From Aquisphaera giovannonii (GTDB taxonomy: Bacteria > Planctomycetota > Planctomycetia > Isosphaerales > Isosphaeraceae), in NCBI RefSeq assembly GCF_008087625.1, contig NZ_CP042997.1:2480001-2544000 (forward strand): a DNA stretch of 64,000 nucleotides, in the 5' to 3' direction. This document shows, one piece after another, positions 16,796 through 25,927 of the stretch. Under the pieces are notes generated by a model that saw only the letters and a program-made list of their open reading frames with translations, made no database searches and was not told the DNA's origin. The number at the start of each line of letters is the position of its first letter. Position 1 is the first letter of the stretch. The position numbers and the translations under genes were made by a program.

Positions 16796-18319
16796 TCAAG
16801 TCCCGCTCGCCGCCTTCTCGACGCCCGAAAGATACTCCGCGATCGTCTCCGCGGCTTCCTCGCCGGACTTGATGCACTGCGGCACTCCGACGCCGTGATA
16901 CGCATTGCCGGCCAGCGCGAGGCCGGGGATGGCTCGGATGCGATCCTCGATCGAGCGTACCAGGTCGATGTGGCCGAGCTCGTACTGCGGCATCACGCCC
17001 GGCCACCGACGGATCCGAGTCAGGGACGGCTCCCCGCGGATCCCGAGTAATCGACCGAGTTCCGCCGCGGCCGTCGCGATGATCTCCGGGTCGGGCCGGT
17101 CCAGGGTCGCCGCCCGGAACGCCCCGCCGAGGAAGGCCCTGAGGAGGACCATGTCGGCCGGGGCTCGCCCCGCGAACTTCACGCTCGAGAACGTCGCGGA
17201 GAGCACCTGCAGCTTCTCGACCTCCGGGACGACGAATCCGAATCCGTCGAGTCGATGCTCAATCTGGTCGCGCGAGTAGGCGAGCGAGACGATGGCGCAG
17301 GAGGTGGAGCGAATCCGGCCGAGTTCCGCCCCCAGGTCCGGGTCGATCCCCGTCAGCAGTCGGGCCGCGTCGCGGGCCGCCGTGGCCACGACGACGGCGT
17401 CGGCCAGGAAGTCTCCCGAGTCGGCGACGCTCACCCGCCAGCCGCCACCCGGCAGCCGTGCCAGGCCCCGGACGGCGGCACCGCAACGCACGGCGTTCGG
17501 CGGCAGGCTCCGAATGGTCGCTTCCACCAGGCTGCCCATGCCGTCGCGAAGTCCCGCGAACATCCCGTAGCGCGCGCCGCTGCCCGCCGCCTTGCCGGCG
17601 GTTCCGTCGGCCGGTCCCGCGCCGGTGGTATCCCGCTCCCGCCTCGCACGCTCCGCACGCTCGCGGAGCGAGGCGCGGATCAGGCTGCCATGATTGCGCT
17701 CCATCTCGCGGAATCGCGGCATGGTCGCCTCGGCGCTCAGGCGCTCCGGGTCCCCCGTGTACATCCCGCCGACCAGGGGCTGGATCAGGCGTTCGTAGGC
17801 CCCCTTCCCGAAGCGGCGGCGGGCGAAGCCGGCGAGGCTCTCGTCCGCCAGGTCCGACCGGCCGACGAGCAGCTCCATCCCCATCCGGAGCTTGCTGAAA
17901 GGGCCCAGGATCGGGGTCGTCACCATCGGCCACAGCCGCGTCGGCGCCATCACCATCAGGCCGTCCGGGAGCGGCACCAGCCGTCCCTCGGAGACCACGA
18001 ACGCCCGCCGATGCGACGGGTCGGTCGGGATGACCTCGCCCTCGAGGCCCACCCGACGACACAGGTCCACCGCATGCGGAGTCGCCGTCAGGAAGCTGTC
18101 CGCGCTCTCCTCGATCAGGAAGCCGCGATCGCGGACCGTCCCGAGCACGCCGCCCGCCCGCTCTCCCGCTTCAAGGACGTGCACATCGACGCGAGGGACC
18201 GTGTCAACGAGCCGACGGGCCGCGGCGAGCCCCGAGATGCCCCCGCCTATGACCGCCACCACGCCCGCCCTGGGCTCGGGTGTCCACGACGAAAAGTCTC
18301 CGCTCGACATCGTTTGCAT
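16796..18319 (-). CDS. hemG: Protoporphyrinogen oxidase (FAD-dependent)
   Basis: A 507-residue flavoprotein oxidising protoporphyrinogen IX (or coproporphyrinogen III) in heme synthesis. The FAD-binding Rossmann motif VIGGGISGLAAARRL lies at residues about 22-36, followed by GGVLGTVRDRGFLIEESADS, the amine-oxidase/PPOX GG doublet. The segment LIQPLVGGMYTGDPERLSAE is typical of HemY-type oxidases, and the C-terminal FAD-binding end reads GLALAGNAYHGVGVPQCI. The ATG at 18319 is used; another ATG three codons in is possible. It is transcribed divergently from a radical SAM/SPASM gene, a pairing that suggests a shared heme or porphyrin theme. Whether the substrate is copro- or protoporphyrinogen cannot be told here. 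Confidence 0.93.
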   Translation of the reverse strand: MQTMSSGDFSSWTPEPRAGVVAVIGGGISGLAAARRLVDTVPRVDVHVLEAGERAGGVLGTVRDRGFLIEESADSFLTATPHAVDLCRRVGLEGEVIPTDPSHRRAFVVSEGRLVPLPDGLMVMAPTRLWPMVTTPILGPFSKLRMGMELLVGRSDLADESLAGFARRRFGKGAYERLIQPLVGGMYTGDPERLSAEATMPRFREMERNHGSLIRASLRERAERARRERDTTGAGPADGTAGKAAGSGARYGMFAGLRDGMGSLVEATIRSLPPNAVRCGAAVRGLARLPGGGWRVSVADSGDFLADAVVVATAARDAARLLTGIDPDLGAELGRIRSTSCAIVSLAYSRDQIEHRLDGFGFVVPEVEKLQVLSATFSSVKFAGRAPADMVLLRAFLGGAFRAATLDRPDPEIIATAAAELGRLLGIRGEPSLTRIRRWPGVMPQYELGHIDLVRSIEDRIRAIPGLALAGNAYHGVGVPQCIKSGEEAAETIAEYLSGVEKAASGT

Positions 18320-18363
18320 GTGCTTTACCGGGCCAGATTGGGCCCGCCGTATGGCCTGGGCCG

Positions 18364-18392
18364 TTGACAGGGCGGGGCGGCGTCTCTATTCT
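18364..18392 (+). promoter_or_regulatory. Sigma70-type promoter of the radical SAM gene
   Basis: TTGACA (18364-18369), a 17-bp spacer and TATTCT (18387-18392) form a strong housekeeping-type promoter. The expected start is near 18399, giving a leader of about 55 nt before the ATG at 18454. It lies in the divergent intergenic region with hemG. Confidence 0.8.
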
Positions 18393-18453
18393 GGACGTTT
18401 ATGTCCATTGCTGTCAAGGACGGCGGTGGGCACCACACGATGGGGTGGCGACG

Positions 18454-19635
18454 ATGGACGTCCCGAATGCGGCGGTGTTGCACGGGCGCGGCATGGGCAG
18501 ATTCGCGGAGCGGGACTTCGCGAAGAGCCCGTTGATCGTATTCTACGAGGTGACGAAGGCGTGCGACCTCGTCTGCCGGCACTGTCGGGCCAGCGCACAG
18601 CCCCAGTCTGACCCGAACGAGTTGAGCACCGAGCTGGCGAAGCGCCTGATCGATCAGCTCGCGAGCTTCTCCGTCCAGCCGATGCTGGTCCTCAGCGGCG
18701 GGGATCCGCTCAAGCGGCCGGACATCTACGAGCTGGTCCGGCACTCGGCGGAAAGCGGCTTGGAGACGGCGATCACCCCCTCGCCCACGCCGCTGGTGAC
18801 GACCGGGGCGATAGCCCGCCTCAAGGAGGCGGGCGTCCACCGGATGGCCGTGAGCATCGACGGCGCCGATGCCGCGACCCACGACGGCCTGCGCGGGGTG
18901 GCCGGGAGCTTCGACCAGACGCAGCGGATCATGCGGGACGCCCGAGCCCTGAACATCCCGGTCCAGGTGAACACGACCCTGAACCCGGCGAATTACGGCC
19001 AGATCGAGGCCATGGCGGACATGCTCGCCGGCCACGGCATCGTCCTCTGGTCGCTATTCCTCATCGTACCGGTCGGTCGGGCCACGGCCGACCTGCGGAT
19101 GACCGGCGAGCAGTACGAGCGGGCGTTCGCCCGGATCTACGCCCAGTCCCTGAAGCAGCCGTACGGCATCAAGACGACGGAAGGGATGCACTACCGGCGG
19201 TACGTCGCGCAGCGGCGCGTGAGGGCGAAGCAGGAGGCGGCGAGGGCGGGGGCCCCGTCGCCGGCAGGCGGGATGCCCGCCGGCCCGCCTCGCGGCCGTG
19301 ACGGTCGACCGGGCCATCCGCAGTTCCTGACCACCGGCGTGAACGACGGCAAGGGCGTGATGTTCATCAGCCACGCCGGCCTGATACACCCCAGCGGCTT
19401 CATGCCGCTCGTCTGCGGCATGTTCCCATTCAACAGCGTCGTGGACGTCTACCAGAACGCCCCCATCTTTCGGCGGCTCCGCGAGCCGGACACGTTCGAG
19501 GGCAAGTGCGGCTACTGCGAGTTCCGCAACCTCTGCGGCGGCAGTCGCGCCCGGGCCTTCAACGTCGCGGGCAGCCCCTACGCCGCCGAGCCCGACTGCG
19601 TCTACCAGCCAGCCGGCGTGCCGGCGGCGGTCTGA
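18454..19635 (+). CDS. Radical SAM/SPASM domain protein, heme-type group
   Basis: A 393-residue radical SAM enzyme. Cys37, Cys41 and Cys44 (CDLVCRHC) bind the [4Fe-4S] cluster that cleaves S-adenosylmethionine, with SGGDPL as the GGE-like motif. A C-terminal SPASM region carries further cysteines (CGMF, CGYC, LCGG and a late Cys) for one or two auxiliary clusters. It resembles the TIGR04053-type proteins related to AhbD/NirJ heme-modifying enzymes. An Ala/Gly/Pro-rich low-complexity insert (about residues 255-285) precedes the SPASM part. The ATG at 18454 has GGGGTGG upstream and follows the promoter; an upstream frame would overlap hemG. The reaction is not known. Its stop is 10 nt from that of the convergent gene. 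Confidence 0.87.
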   Translation: MDVPNAAVLHGRGMGRFAERDFAKSPLIVFYEVTKACDLVCRHCRASAQPQSDPNELSTELAKRLIDQLASFSVQPMLVLSGGDPLKRPDIYELVRHSAESGLETAITPSPTPLVTTGAIARLKEAGVHRMAVSIDGADAATHDGLRGVAGSFDQTQRIMRDARALNIPVQVNTTLNPANYGQIEAMADMLAGHGIVLWSLFLIVPVGRATADLRMTGEQYERAFARIYAQSLKQPYGIKTTEGMHYRRYVAQRRVRAKQEAARAGAPSPAGGMPAGPPRGRDGRPGHPQFLTTGVNDGKGVMFISHAGLIHPSGFMPLVCGMFPFNSVVDVYQNAPIFRRLREPDTFEGKCGYCEFRNLCGGSRARAFNVAGSPYAAEPDCVYQPAGVPAAV

Positions 19636-19644
19636 CCCCGCAGC

Positions 19645-21126
19645 TCACGATCCGCGAATTGGGGCCCGGCCGGTCGCGTTGCCCGGGCGGGCAAGGTTGA
19701 TTCTTGCATAGCCGATCGTGTCCGGTGCCCCGGGGCGAGTGCCGAGCATATCCAGCGTCCACGACGCCGGCGAGCCGGCTCGCACGGTGGCCGTGAAGAA
19801 GTCCGCGAACGGACGAGCCAGGGGGATCTTCACGGTTCCGCCGATCCGTCCGTCCGGCAGGATTTCCGCGAGGCGATTCTCCAGGAGCCTGCGGGTGTCC
19901 GCCCCGAACGGCTCGATGCCGTACACGACGAAGAGGCGATGGTCCGGGGTGACGTGGAATCGATGTCTCAGCCCGGAAAGCCCGGAGGCCTCGCTCTCGT
20001 CCCGGGCGATCTCGCGGCGATCCAGGAGCTTTCCGTCGCGGATGACGCCGTGGTTCAGGGACACGCTCTGCTTTGCCGCCGGGAAGAACTTCGCGCGCAG
20101 GCGTTCGTCGATCGCGCGTTCGGTCCAGAGGATGTGGACGCCGCCATCGGGCGCGACCGAGAGGTCGCACGGCCAGACCTGGCCGCGGGTCTCATCGAGG
20201 TTGGCGATCTCGATCCAGTCGGCGAACGGCCTGCCGGTGATGTCCGGGGTCCATGTGTAGAAGAGCCGGCAGAAGACGTAATCCCAGTCCCGGCCGGTCA
20301 GGCCTCGCTTGAAGGTGCGATAGGCCGGATTCGGCTCGAGCACGTCGCCCACGCCCAGGAAATGCACGGCGCGGTCCTTGAGCTGGACGGTCGGATAGCA
20401 CAGTCGGAGTGGCGTCGGCCCGGCGACCGCGACTGGGGATGGCCAGAGGATCTGGCCGCGGGCACTCCACTCGCCGGATCGATCGCGGAGCGTCCACTCG
20501 GCGTGCTTGTACCCGATGTTCTGCATCAGCAGCAGCTCCCCGGCCGCGCCGTCGGCGACGAACGTGCGATAGGAGTGCTCGGAGAAGGCGGGCGAGCCTC
20601 TCCAGGTCGGCGTCAACGAGACGGGCGAGGCCTCCGGGTGATCCGCGCGGAACTCGAGCACGTCCGGCCGGGCCGGTCCGCCGTCGGGCTCCGGGCCCTT
20701 CCCGAGCGTCGGATTCACGGAGAGGAACACCCGGCCGTCGGGGAAGGCCGCGAGCGGCGAGGGCTCTCGCGTGCGGCCCTCGGCGTCGACCCGGACTCGC
20801 CGCCAGCCGGCCTCGTCGCGGGAGAGGAGGAACCACCGGCAGTTGGTGAGCGGCTTCGCGTCGGGGATCGTCTCCAACCCGCTCGCGAAGAGCCGGCCGC
20901 CGGAGCGGACCAGCGTCGTCGAGCCCGCACACCACATCGGCCCGGCGCCGTTCCGGGCGTCGTTGAACGAGTAGACATCCTCCTCGACCTCGACCCTCGG
21001 CGTGACATCCGCGGCGCGGGCCGCCTGGCCGATGGCCGCGTGCCAGAGCAACAGGACGGCGGCCACGCTCGCGACGTCCCGGCGGCCGTACGGCGACGTC
21101 ATGGTATTCCCGCGGGATGTGCGCAT
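19645..21126 (-). CDS. Secreted protein of unknown function, beta-propeller-like
   Basis: A 493-residue protein with an N-terminal export signal (RRDVASVAAVLLLWHAAIG, then AARA for cleavage). The body has many short beta-type segments containing W, G, D and P (for example VAPDGGVHILWTERAI, DHRLFVVYGIEPFG), suggesting a six-bladed propeller or BNR/sialidase-like fold. I recognise neither Asp-box repeats nor catalytic residues with confidence. The ATG at 21126 or one eight codons later (21102) could start it. It is 50 nt downstream of folA on the same strand, the last gene of the thyA-folA run, but has no obvious link to folate metabolism. Confidence 0.75.
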   Translation of the reverse strand: MRTSRGNTMTSPYGRRDVASVAAVLLLWHAAIGQAARAADVTPRVEVEEDVYSFNDARNGAGPMWCAGSTTLVRSGGRLFASGLETIPDAKPLTNCRWFLLSRDEAGWRRVRVDAEGRTREPSPLAAFPDGRVFLSVNPTLGKGPEPDGGPARPDVLEFRADHPEASPVSLTPTWRGSPAFSEHSYRTFVADGAAGELLLMQNIGYKHAEWTLRDRSGEWSARGQILWPSPVAVAGPTPLRLCYPTVQLKDRAVHFLGVGDVLEPNPAYRTFKRGLTGRDWDYVFCRLFYTWTPDITGRPFADWIEIANLDETRGQVWPCDLSVAPDGGVHILWTERAIDERLRAKFFPAAKQSVSLNHGVIRDGKLLDRREIARDESEASGLSGLRHRFHVTPDHRLFVVYGIEPFGADTRRLLENRLAEILPDGRIGGTVKIPLARPFADFFTATVRAGSPASWTLDMLGTRPGAPDTIGYARINLARPGNATGRAPIRGS

Positions 21127-21176
21127 GGTCCGGCATTCCTGGGGTCGTCGGGGCTGTCGCGCGCGGGACTCTTCCC

Positions 21177-21743
21177 CTACGCGACGGGCCCGACTCCTGG
21201 CTGCCCATCGGGACCGGGGGGCGATGACCCGGGCGGGCTCGCCCGGTCGAGGATCAGGTATTCGGCGTCGTGCGGATTCGCGTGGTCGGCCCGCCACTGC
21301 TCGCGGTGGAGTATCCCCCAGCGGGGGTCGTCGATCAAGGCCTCGGGGAAGCAGACGTCGCCCGTGAAGGAGCCTTCCACGATCGTGAGGTAGACCCTGG
21401 AAACCATGGGGAGGAACTCTCGGTAGACCTCCGCCCCGCCGATGATCATGGCTTCCCCCGGGTCGCCCGCGGCGCGGCACGCGAGCTGAAGCGCTTCCTC
21501 GCGGGTCGCGGCCGCCAGGCAGCCCGACGCGACGCGATCGGGATGCCGTGTCAGCACGATGTTGGTCCGACCGGGCAAGGCCTTGCCGATCGACTCGTGG
21601 GTCTTCCGGCCCATGAGGATGGGCTTGCCCATGGTGATCGTCTTGAAGTTCTTCAGGTCGCGCGAGAGGTGCCAGGGGAGCGCCCCGCCGCGGCCGATCA
21701 GGCCGGTGCGGCTCATCGCGACGACGATCGACAACCGGATCAT
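21177..21743 (-). CDS. folA: Dihydrofolate reductase
   Basis: A 188-residue DHFR reducing dihydrofolate with NADPH in the cytoplasm. It has the start SIVVAMSRTGLIGRGGALPWHL (Met20-type loop, PWHL with the substrate-site region), MGRKTHESIGKALPGR for NADPH binding, and IIGGAEVYREFLP. A C-terminal Pro/Gly-rich tail of about 20 residues goes beyond the usual ~160-residue length. It starts 26 nt after thyA, so the two form an operon. ThyA oxidises methylene-THF to DHF and FolA recycles it, a standard functional pair. Confidence 0.96.
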   Translation of the reverse strand: MIRLSIVVAMSRTGLIGRGGALPWHLSRDLKNFKTITMGKPILMGRKTHESIGKALPGRTNIVLTRHPDRVASGCLAAATREEALQLACRAAGDPGEAMIIGGAEVYREFLPMVSRVYLTIVEGSFTGDVCFPEALIDDPRWGILHREQWRADHANPHDAEYLILDRASPPGSSPPGPDGQPGVGPVA

Positions 21744-21769
21744 GGACGGCCTCGGATCACCACGAACGC

Positions 21770-22603
21770 CTAGACGGCCACTTCACCCCGCAGCGCCGCG
21801 TGCGAGCGATAGCCGACGAGCCGGATCTGCTCCCTCGAGACGGCCGACAGGTCCCGCAGCCCCGCGTCGATCTCGATCCGAGGGAGGGGCAGGGGATCGC
21901 GGGAGAGCTGCTCGTCGACCTGGGCCAGGTGATTCGTGTAAATATGCGCGTCCCCGAACGTATGGACGAACTCGCCCGCCTCCAGCCCCGTCACCGCGGC
22001 GACCAGGTGGGTCAGGAGCGCGTAGCTGGCGATGTTGAACGGCACGCCCAGGAACAGGTCGGCCGACCGCTGGTACAGTTGGCACGAGAGCCGCCCCTCG
22101 GTGACGCTGAACTGGAACAGCGTGTGGCAAGGCGGCAGCGCCATCTCCTCGATCTCGGCGGGGTTCCAGGCCGAGACGATCAGGCGACGGCCGACGGACG
22201 CGGCCGGGTCCTCCACCACGGCTCGGATGCCCGCGACCACGCGGGCGACCTGGTCGACGACCTCACCGTCCGCCCCTCGCCAGGACCGCCACTGCTTGCC
22301 GTACACGGGGCCGAGCTCGCCGTGCTCGTCCGCCCATTCGTCCCAGATCGTGACCCCGTGCTCCCTCAGGTACGCGATGTTCGTCGACCCGCGGAGGAAC
22401 CAGATCAGCTCGTGCGCGATCGCGTTGAAGGCGACCTTCTTCGTGGTCACCAGGGGGAAGCCTGCGGCCAGGTCGAAACGCACCTGCCGGCCGAACACGC
22501 TGAGGGCGTCGATCTTCTCGCCCGTCGAGCGGAGCACCGCTCGCGTCGGCTTCCGCACGCCGTGACGGCGGACGTCTCTCAGCAGGTCGAGGTATGGACG
22601 CAT
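21770..22603 (-). CDS. thyA: Thymidylate synthase
   Basis: A 277-residue ThyA making dTMP from dUMP and methylene-tetrahydrofolate. The catalytic Cys159 lies in [11 protein letters not shown], with the phosphate-binding arginines (RR at 139-140), [17 protein letters not shown] for dUMP binding, and GDAHIYTNH near the C-terminus. The protein ends EVAV; most ThyA proteins end in APVAV-type tails, so it is complete. It is upstream of folA in the same operon, and the membrane-protein gene ends 72 nt before it. No alternative flavin-dependent ThyX is seen in the window. Confidence 0.97.
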   Translation of the reverse strand: MRPYLDLLRDVRRHGVRKPTRAVLRSTGEKIDALSVFGRQVRFDLAAGFPLVTTKKVAFNAIAHELIWFLRGSTNIAYLREHGVTIWDEWADEHGELGPVYGKQWRSWRGADGEVVDQVARVVAGIRAVVEDPAASVGRRLIVSAWNPAEIEEMALPPCHTLFQFSVTEGRLSCQLYQRSADLFLGVPFNIASYALLTHLVAAVTGLEAGEFVHTFGDAHIYTNHLAQVDEQLSRDPLPLPRIEIDAGLRDLSAVSREQIRLVGYRSHAALRGEVAV

Positions 22604-22675
22604 CGGTGGGCTCGATAAGCAAAAAGGATTGCCGCCTCATCCTATCGGCTCGCGGCTCTGCGCGAACACCCGAAC

Positions 22676-24544
22676 TCATCGCAGCAACCGAGGTGCCTCG
22701 ACGACGATCGGCCCATCGGACTTCACCACGAGGCGCACCCGATGGGCGTGGCCGGCGGACCAGTGGGGCACGCGGTCCAGCGGGATCGCGGTGGCCCCCG
22801 GAGCCCCGGCCGCCCATCGGATGCTGCGGGCTTCCGTCCAGGGCTCGCGATCCCCAGCCCACCAGAGCTCGACCTCGTGGGCCGGATCCAGGCCGGGGAT
22901 GCAAAGGTGCCGGGCCGTGCCCTCCGCGGATCGATCGAGCTGGAAGTCGAGGAGCGCCCGGTGGGCGCCGGCACGCCAGCGAGCCGGGCCTTCGGCGCGG
23001 ACTCCGACGCTCGCGATGAGATTGCCCCGGGCAATCGTCCGCCCCTCCAAAGGCGCCGGCTCGAACGCGAGCAGCGCCGTCGCGTCCATGCCGCCGAGCA
23101 GGGACTCCAGGTCCCTGGGCGCGAGGGAATCGAGCACGATCCGGAGGACCTCAGCGGGTGCACGGCCGGACGACGGCGAGGCCGGGATCATATCCAGGAT
23201 GCTGCCGTCATGCGGGAACCATCTGGGCCGGACCGGCGGGAGGGAGGCGACGATCTCGTCCCTGCCGAGGTGCCGGTGACGGCAGATCTGCTCCAGATCC
23301 TCGAGTGCGATCAACGACCTCGCCTGCGCCGGGAAGGACAGCGGCCGGCCGGCTTCTCGAATCCGGTGGATCTGCACGGCCAGGAGCACCGCCGCGATGC
23401 TTGCCGCGAACCCCATCGCCGCCAGCGGGCGGCCGTCAAGCCGGGCGAGCGGGCGACGGGCGGCCATCGCCAGGATCAGGACCAGGCCGAGCTGCGGGAA
23501 CAGGTGGTACCTCTGGACTTCCAGGAGCCAGTGCGAGCCGAACTGGTTGCGCACGCAGTACGTCAGTGCGTAGCCCCCCGCGATCAGCGATAGCCCCGTG
23601 ACGATCGCCGGCCGCGCGGCACTTCGGGAGCACCAGGCCGTCACGGCAGCGAGCAGGATGGATGTGATCGCGATGTCGAATCCACCACCGAGCAAGCCGT
23701 CCAGGTTGGCCACGCCGAGGAATCCGGGGAAGAGGACATCCGCCGGGGCTCGCATGGCCGCGAGAATGCCCCCGACAAGATCCCCGTTGTGGTGAACACT
23801 CGCGGTGAGAATGGAGTCATAGCGCAGCAGTCCTGCGCCGGCCAGGTAGAAGACGGTCCCCACGAGGGGGATGATCGCCCCTGTCTTCTCGCGGCCTTTC
23901 AGCCTGGGATCGAGCGCGGCACGCACCATCGCCACGGGGCCGGCGAGCAGGCCGATCGCCGAGAACGCCGGCGCCGCCATCGCGGAGACCGCAGCCACGA
24001 CCCAGGCGTTCCTTGATGGCTCGCCGGCCTCGCGGAGGTCCAGCGCCCGGATGGTCCACGCCCAAGCGACGATCGTCGCCAGCAGGGCCCAGGTGAAGCT
24101 GCTGCCGGAATACCACCAGGCCGCCTCGAGGTGGACCGCCGAGAGGCTGAACGCCGAGCACGCGAGCAGGCCTGCCGTCGCCGACCGCGCCTCGCGACGG
24201 ACGAGGGCGAAGAGCGCCCCCAGGGCGAGGAGGAACGGGGCGAGCGAGGCGGCCGTGAAGGCATAAGGCGCCGCGGTGAGACGGTGACCGCAGGCCTGCC
24301 AGGTGACCCACGAGACGAGCTGGAACAGCGGTGCGATGTGCTCGTTGAACGGGCGTAACAACAACTCGGTCAGCGGGATCGTCTGGAGCTGCGCGACTCG
24401 GATGACATCATCGCTGTAGAGGGACGGTCGGGTGAGCCGTCCCGCGTGCGGTGCCACGCACAGGGCGACGAAGATTAGACCGAGGACGTTCCTCCAAATC
24501 CCCCGGAGCCCCGGCCGGGGAACCTGCACATGCTCCGCATCCAT
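22676..24544 (-). CDS. Large multi-pass membrane protein, GT-C glycosyltransferase-like
   Basis: A 622-residue protein with about ten hydrophobic helices in the first 430 residues and a soluble C-terminal domain of about 190 residues. The first loop contains SLYSDDVIRVAQ and RPFNEHIAPLFQ, resembling the acidic loop-1 motifs of GT-C/PMT-type glycosyltransferases that use lipid-linked sugars; this assignment is tentative. The C-terminal part looks like a beta-sandwich (AHEVELWWAGDREPW). The ATG at 24544 has GGGAGG 8 nt upstream. It is the gene upstream of thyA; the link is likely only positional. Confidence 0.7.
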   Translation of the reverse strand: MDAEHVQVPRPGLRGIWRNVLGLIFVALCVAPHAGRLTRPSLYSDDVIRVAQLQTIPLTELLLRPFNEHIAPLFQLVSWVTWQACGHRLTAAPYAFTAASLAPFLLALGALFALVRREARSATAGLLACSAFSLSAVHLEAAWWYSGSSFTWALLATIVAWAWTIRALDLREAGEPSRNAWVVAAVSAMAAPAFSAIGLLAGPVAMVRAALDPRLKGREKTGAIIPLVGTVFYLAGAGLLRYDSILTASVHHNGDLVGGILAAMRAPADVLFPGFLGVANLDGLLGGGFDIAITSILLAAVTAWCSRSAARPAIVTGLSLIAGGYALTYCVRNQFGSHWLLEVQRYHLFPQLGLVLILAMAARRPLARLDGRPLAAMGFAASIAAVLLAVQIHRIREAGRPLSFPAQARSLIALEDLEQICRHRHLGRDEIVASLPPVRPRWFPHDGSILDMIPASPSSGRAPAEVLRIVLDSLAPRDLESLLGGMDATALLAFEPAPLEGRTIARGNLIASVGVRAEGPARWRAGAHRALLDFQLDRSAEGTARHLCIPGLDPAHEVELWWAGDREPWTEARSIRWAAGAPGATAIPLDRVPHWSAGHAHRVRLVVKSDGPIVVEAPRLLR

Positions 24545-24576
24545 GCGGCTGCCTCCCAGGCGTCCGATCCCTTGAG

Positions 24577-24593
24577 GGTCCATATATTGGACC
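24577..24593. promoter_or_regulatory. Small palindrome upstream of the membrane-protein gene
   Basis: GGTCCA-TATAT-TGGACC, a 6-bp inverted repeat with an AT centre, sits 33-49 bp upstream of the minus-strand start at 24544 in a locally AT-richer patch (also GATAAA and GATAAAATT nearby). It could be an operator or part of a promoter; no clear -35/-10 pair was found. Confidence 0.35.
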
Positions 24594-24736
24594 TTTATCG
24601 GCACCGGAGCGGGGAGGGCCGCAATTTTATCGGCGTCCCGTGGCGAGAATGGACGTGGGAATGTTGGTCGCGGCGACTTTACGGGTTGATGATCCGGTCG
24701 TGCCGGCCTCGCTTCGTCATGACCGTCGATCCGTCC

Positions 24737-25669
24737 TCAGCGCGGCGATGACGGCTTCGGGAGGTCATTGCGGGCGGGTATGACCGTGCGGACGCGGTCC
24801 TTCGCGCCTTCGGGGAAGGAGGAGGAGGGCTTCTCGGGCTCCTCGTTCGTCGGCCGGGCGGTGATGGCGACGAGGCGCTCGGAATAGCCCTTGCGCAAGG
24901 ACTTCTCGTGGGATGGCCGCGGGCCCATGGAGACGAGCAGGGCGCCCTCGGCCGGGATCATCCAGCGTCCGTCGATGCGACGGCTATCGACCTCGGGGAC
25001 CTGGATGGTGGCGGCGATGGCCGCGGGCTGCGGGCCGTGGTTCGGCATGATCCGATCGACGAACGACGCCCGGACCACGCCGGGATCCTCGCCCGGCCTG
25101 GGCGCGACCGTCTCCTTGTAATTCGTCGTATAGATGCCGAGGAGTCGGTTCTCCTCGACGCTGACCTGGGCGAAGACGCGACCATCCCGCACCTGGCTGG
25201 AGAGGATGTTCACGCGGACCCCGTTGTGGACCTCCTCCACCTGGGGCTGGAAGGCGATCTGGGATGCCTTCCCGGGAGCGGCGTCGGCGACGCGCTTCAG
25301 GGAGGCGACGTACTTGTGAGCCTCCTCGTTCGTCATCCGCGCCGGCTCGCCGACGCGGACAATCATCCTCGGGGCCTGCAAGACGTTGCAGCGGGTGTCG
25401 GCCTGGCAGTCTTCCAGCCACTGCTTGAAGCCGGCCGCGTCCACCATCCAGGCCGTGGCCGCCTCCTGCCGCCCCACCGGGTTCAAGTTCGGCATCAGCT
25501 TCCCGCGCCATTCCGGGCTGGCCACCGCGATCTCGCGGATCTCGAACGAGATCGCCTTCGGCGCGGCCCCCGGGGCGACGGCTGCCGAAGGCCTCGGTTG
25601 GGGGGCCGCCGCGGGCCCATCGCCCAGCCCGGTCAGCGCGGCCAGCATCGAGATCGCGATCGCGTTCAT
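24737..25669 (-). CDS. Exported secretin-like domain protein
   Basis: A 310-residue protein with a short signal-like N-terminus (AIAISMLAALTGLGDG) and an Ala/Pro-rich linker. The core resembles the beta-rich secretin fold of type II/III secretion outer-membrane proteins (NVLQAPRMIVRVGEPARM, VRVNILSSQVRDGRVFAQVSV). It is far shorter than a true secretin and lacks visible N1-N3 domains or a lipobox. Planctomycete genomes contain many such short secretin-related proteins. Function is unknown. The tail is Pro/Ser/Lys-rich. It is divergent from the glucosidase gene, with 258 bp between. Confidence 0.65.
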   Translation of the reverse strand: MNAIAISMLAALTGLGDGPAAAPQPRPSAAVAPGAAPKAISFEIREIAVASPEWRGKLMPNLNPVGRQEAATAWMVDAAGFKQWLEDCQADTRCNVLQAPRMIVRVGEPARMTNEEAHKYVASLKRVADAAPGKASQIAFQPQVEEVHNGVRVNILSSQVRDGRVFAQVSVEENRLLGIYTTNYKETVAPRPGEDPGVVRASFVDRIMPNHGPQPAAIAATIQVPEVDSRRIDGRWMIPAEGALLVSMGPRPSHEKSLRKGYSERLVAITARPTNEEPEKPSSSFPEGAKDRVRTVIPARNDLPKPSSPR

Positions 25670-25927
25670 GTCGACCCCCGCTAGGATTTCGAATTCGAGA
25701 CGACGTGCGGCTCGTGCGACGGAAGTGGGCCGGGATCATAGCGCCGGCACGCATTCCCGTCAATGCTGGTGGCGCGGTCGTCTCGTCCGCGTCGGTCTGA
25801 TGCCAGTATGCTGCGATTCGGGTGCTCATCGCCCCGAGCATCGGCGTCGAGTATCATCGAGGCCATAGCCGGCGGCGAGGGAGCCGCCGATTGCAACTCG
25901 AGAACCCCAAAACCCTGGCTTCTGCCC

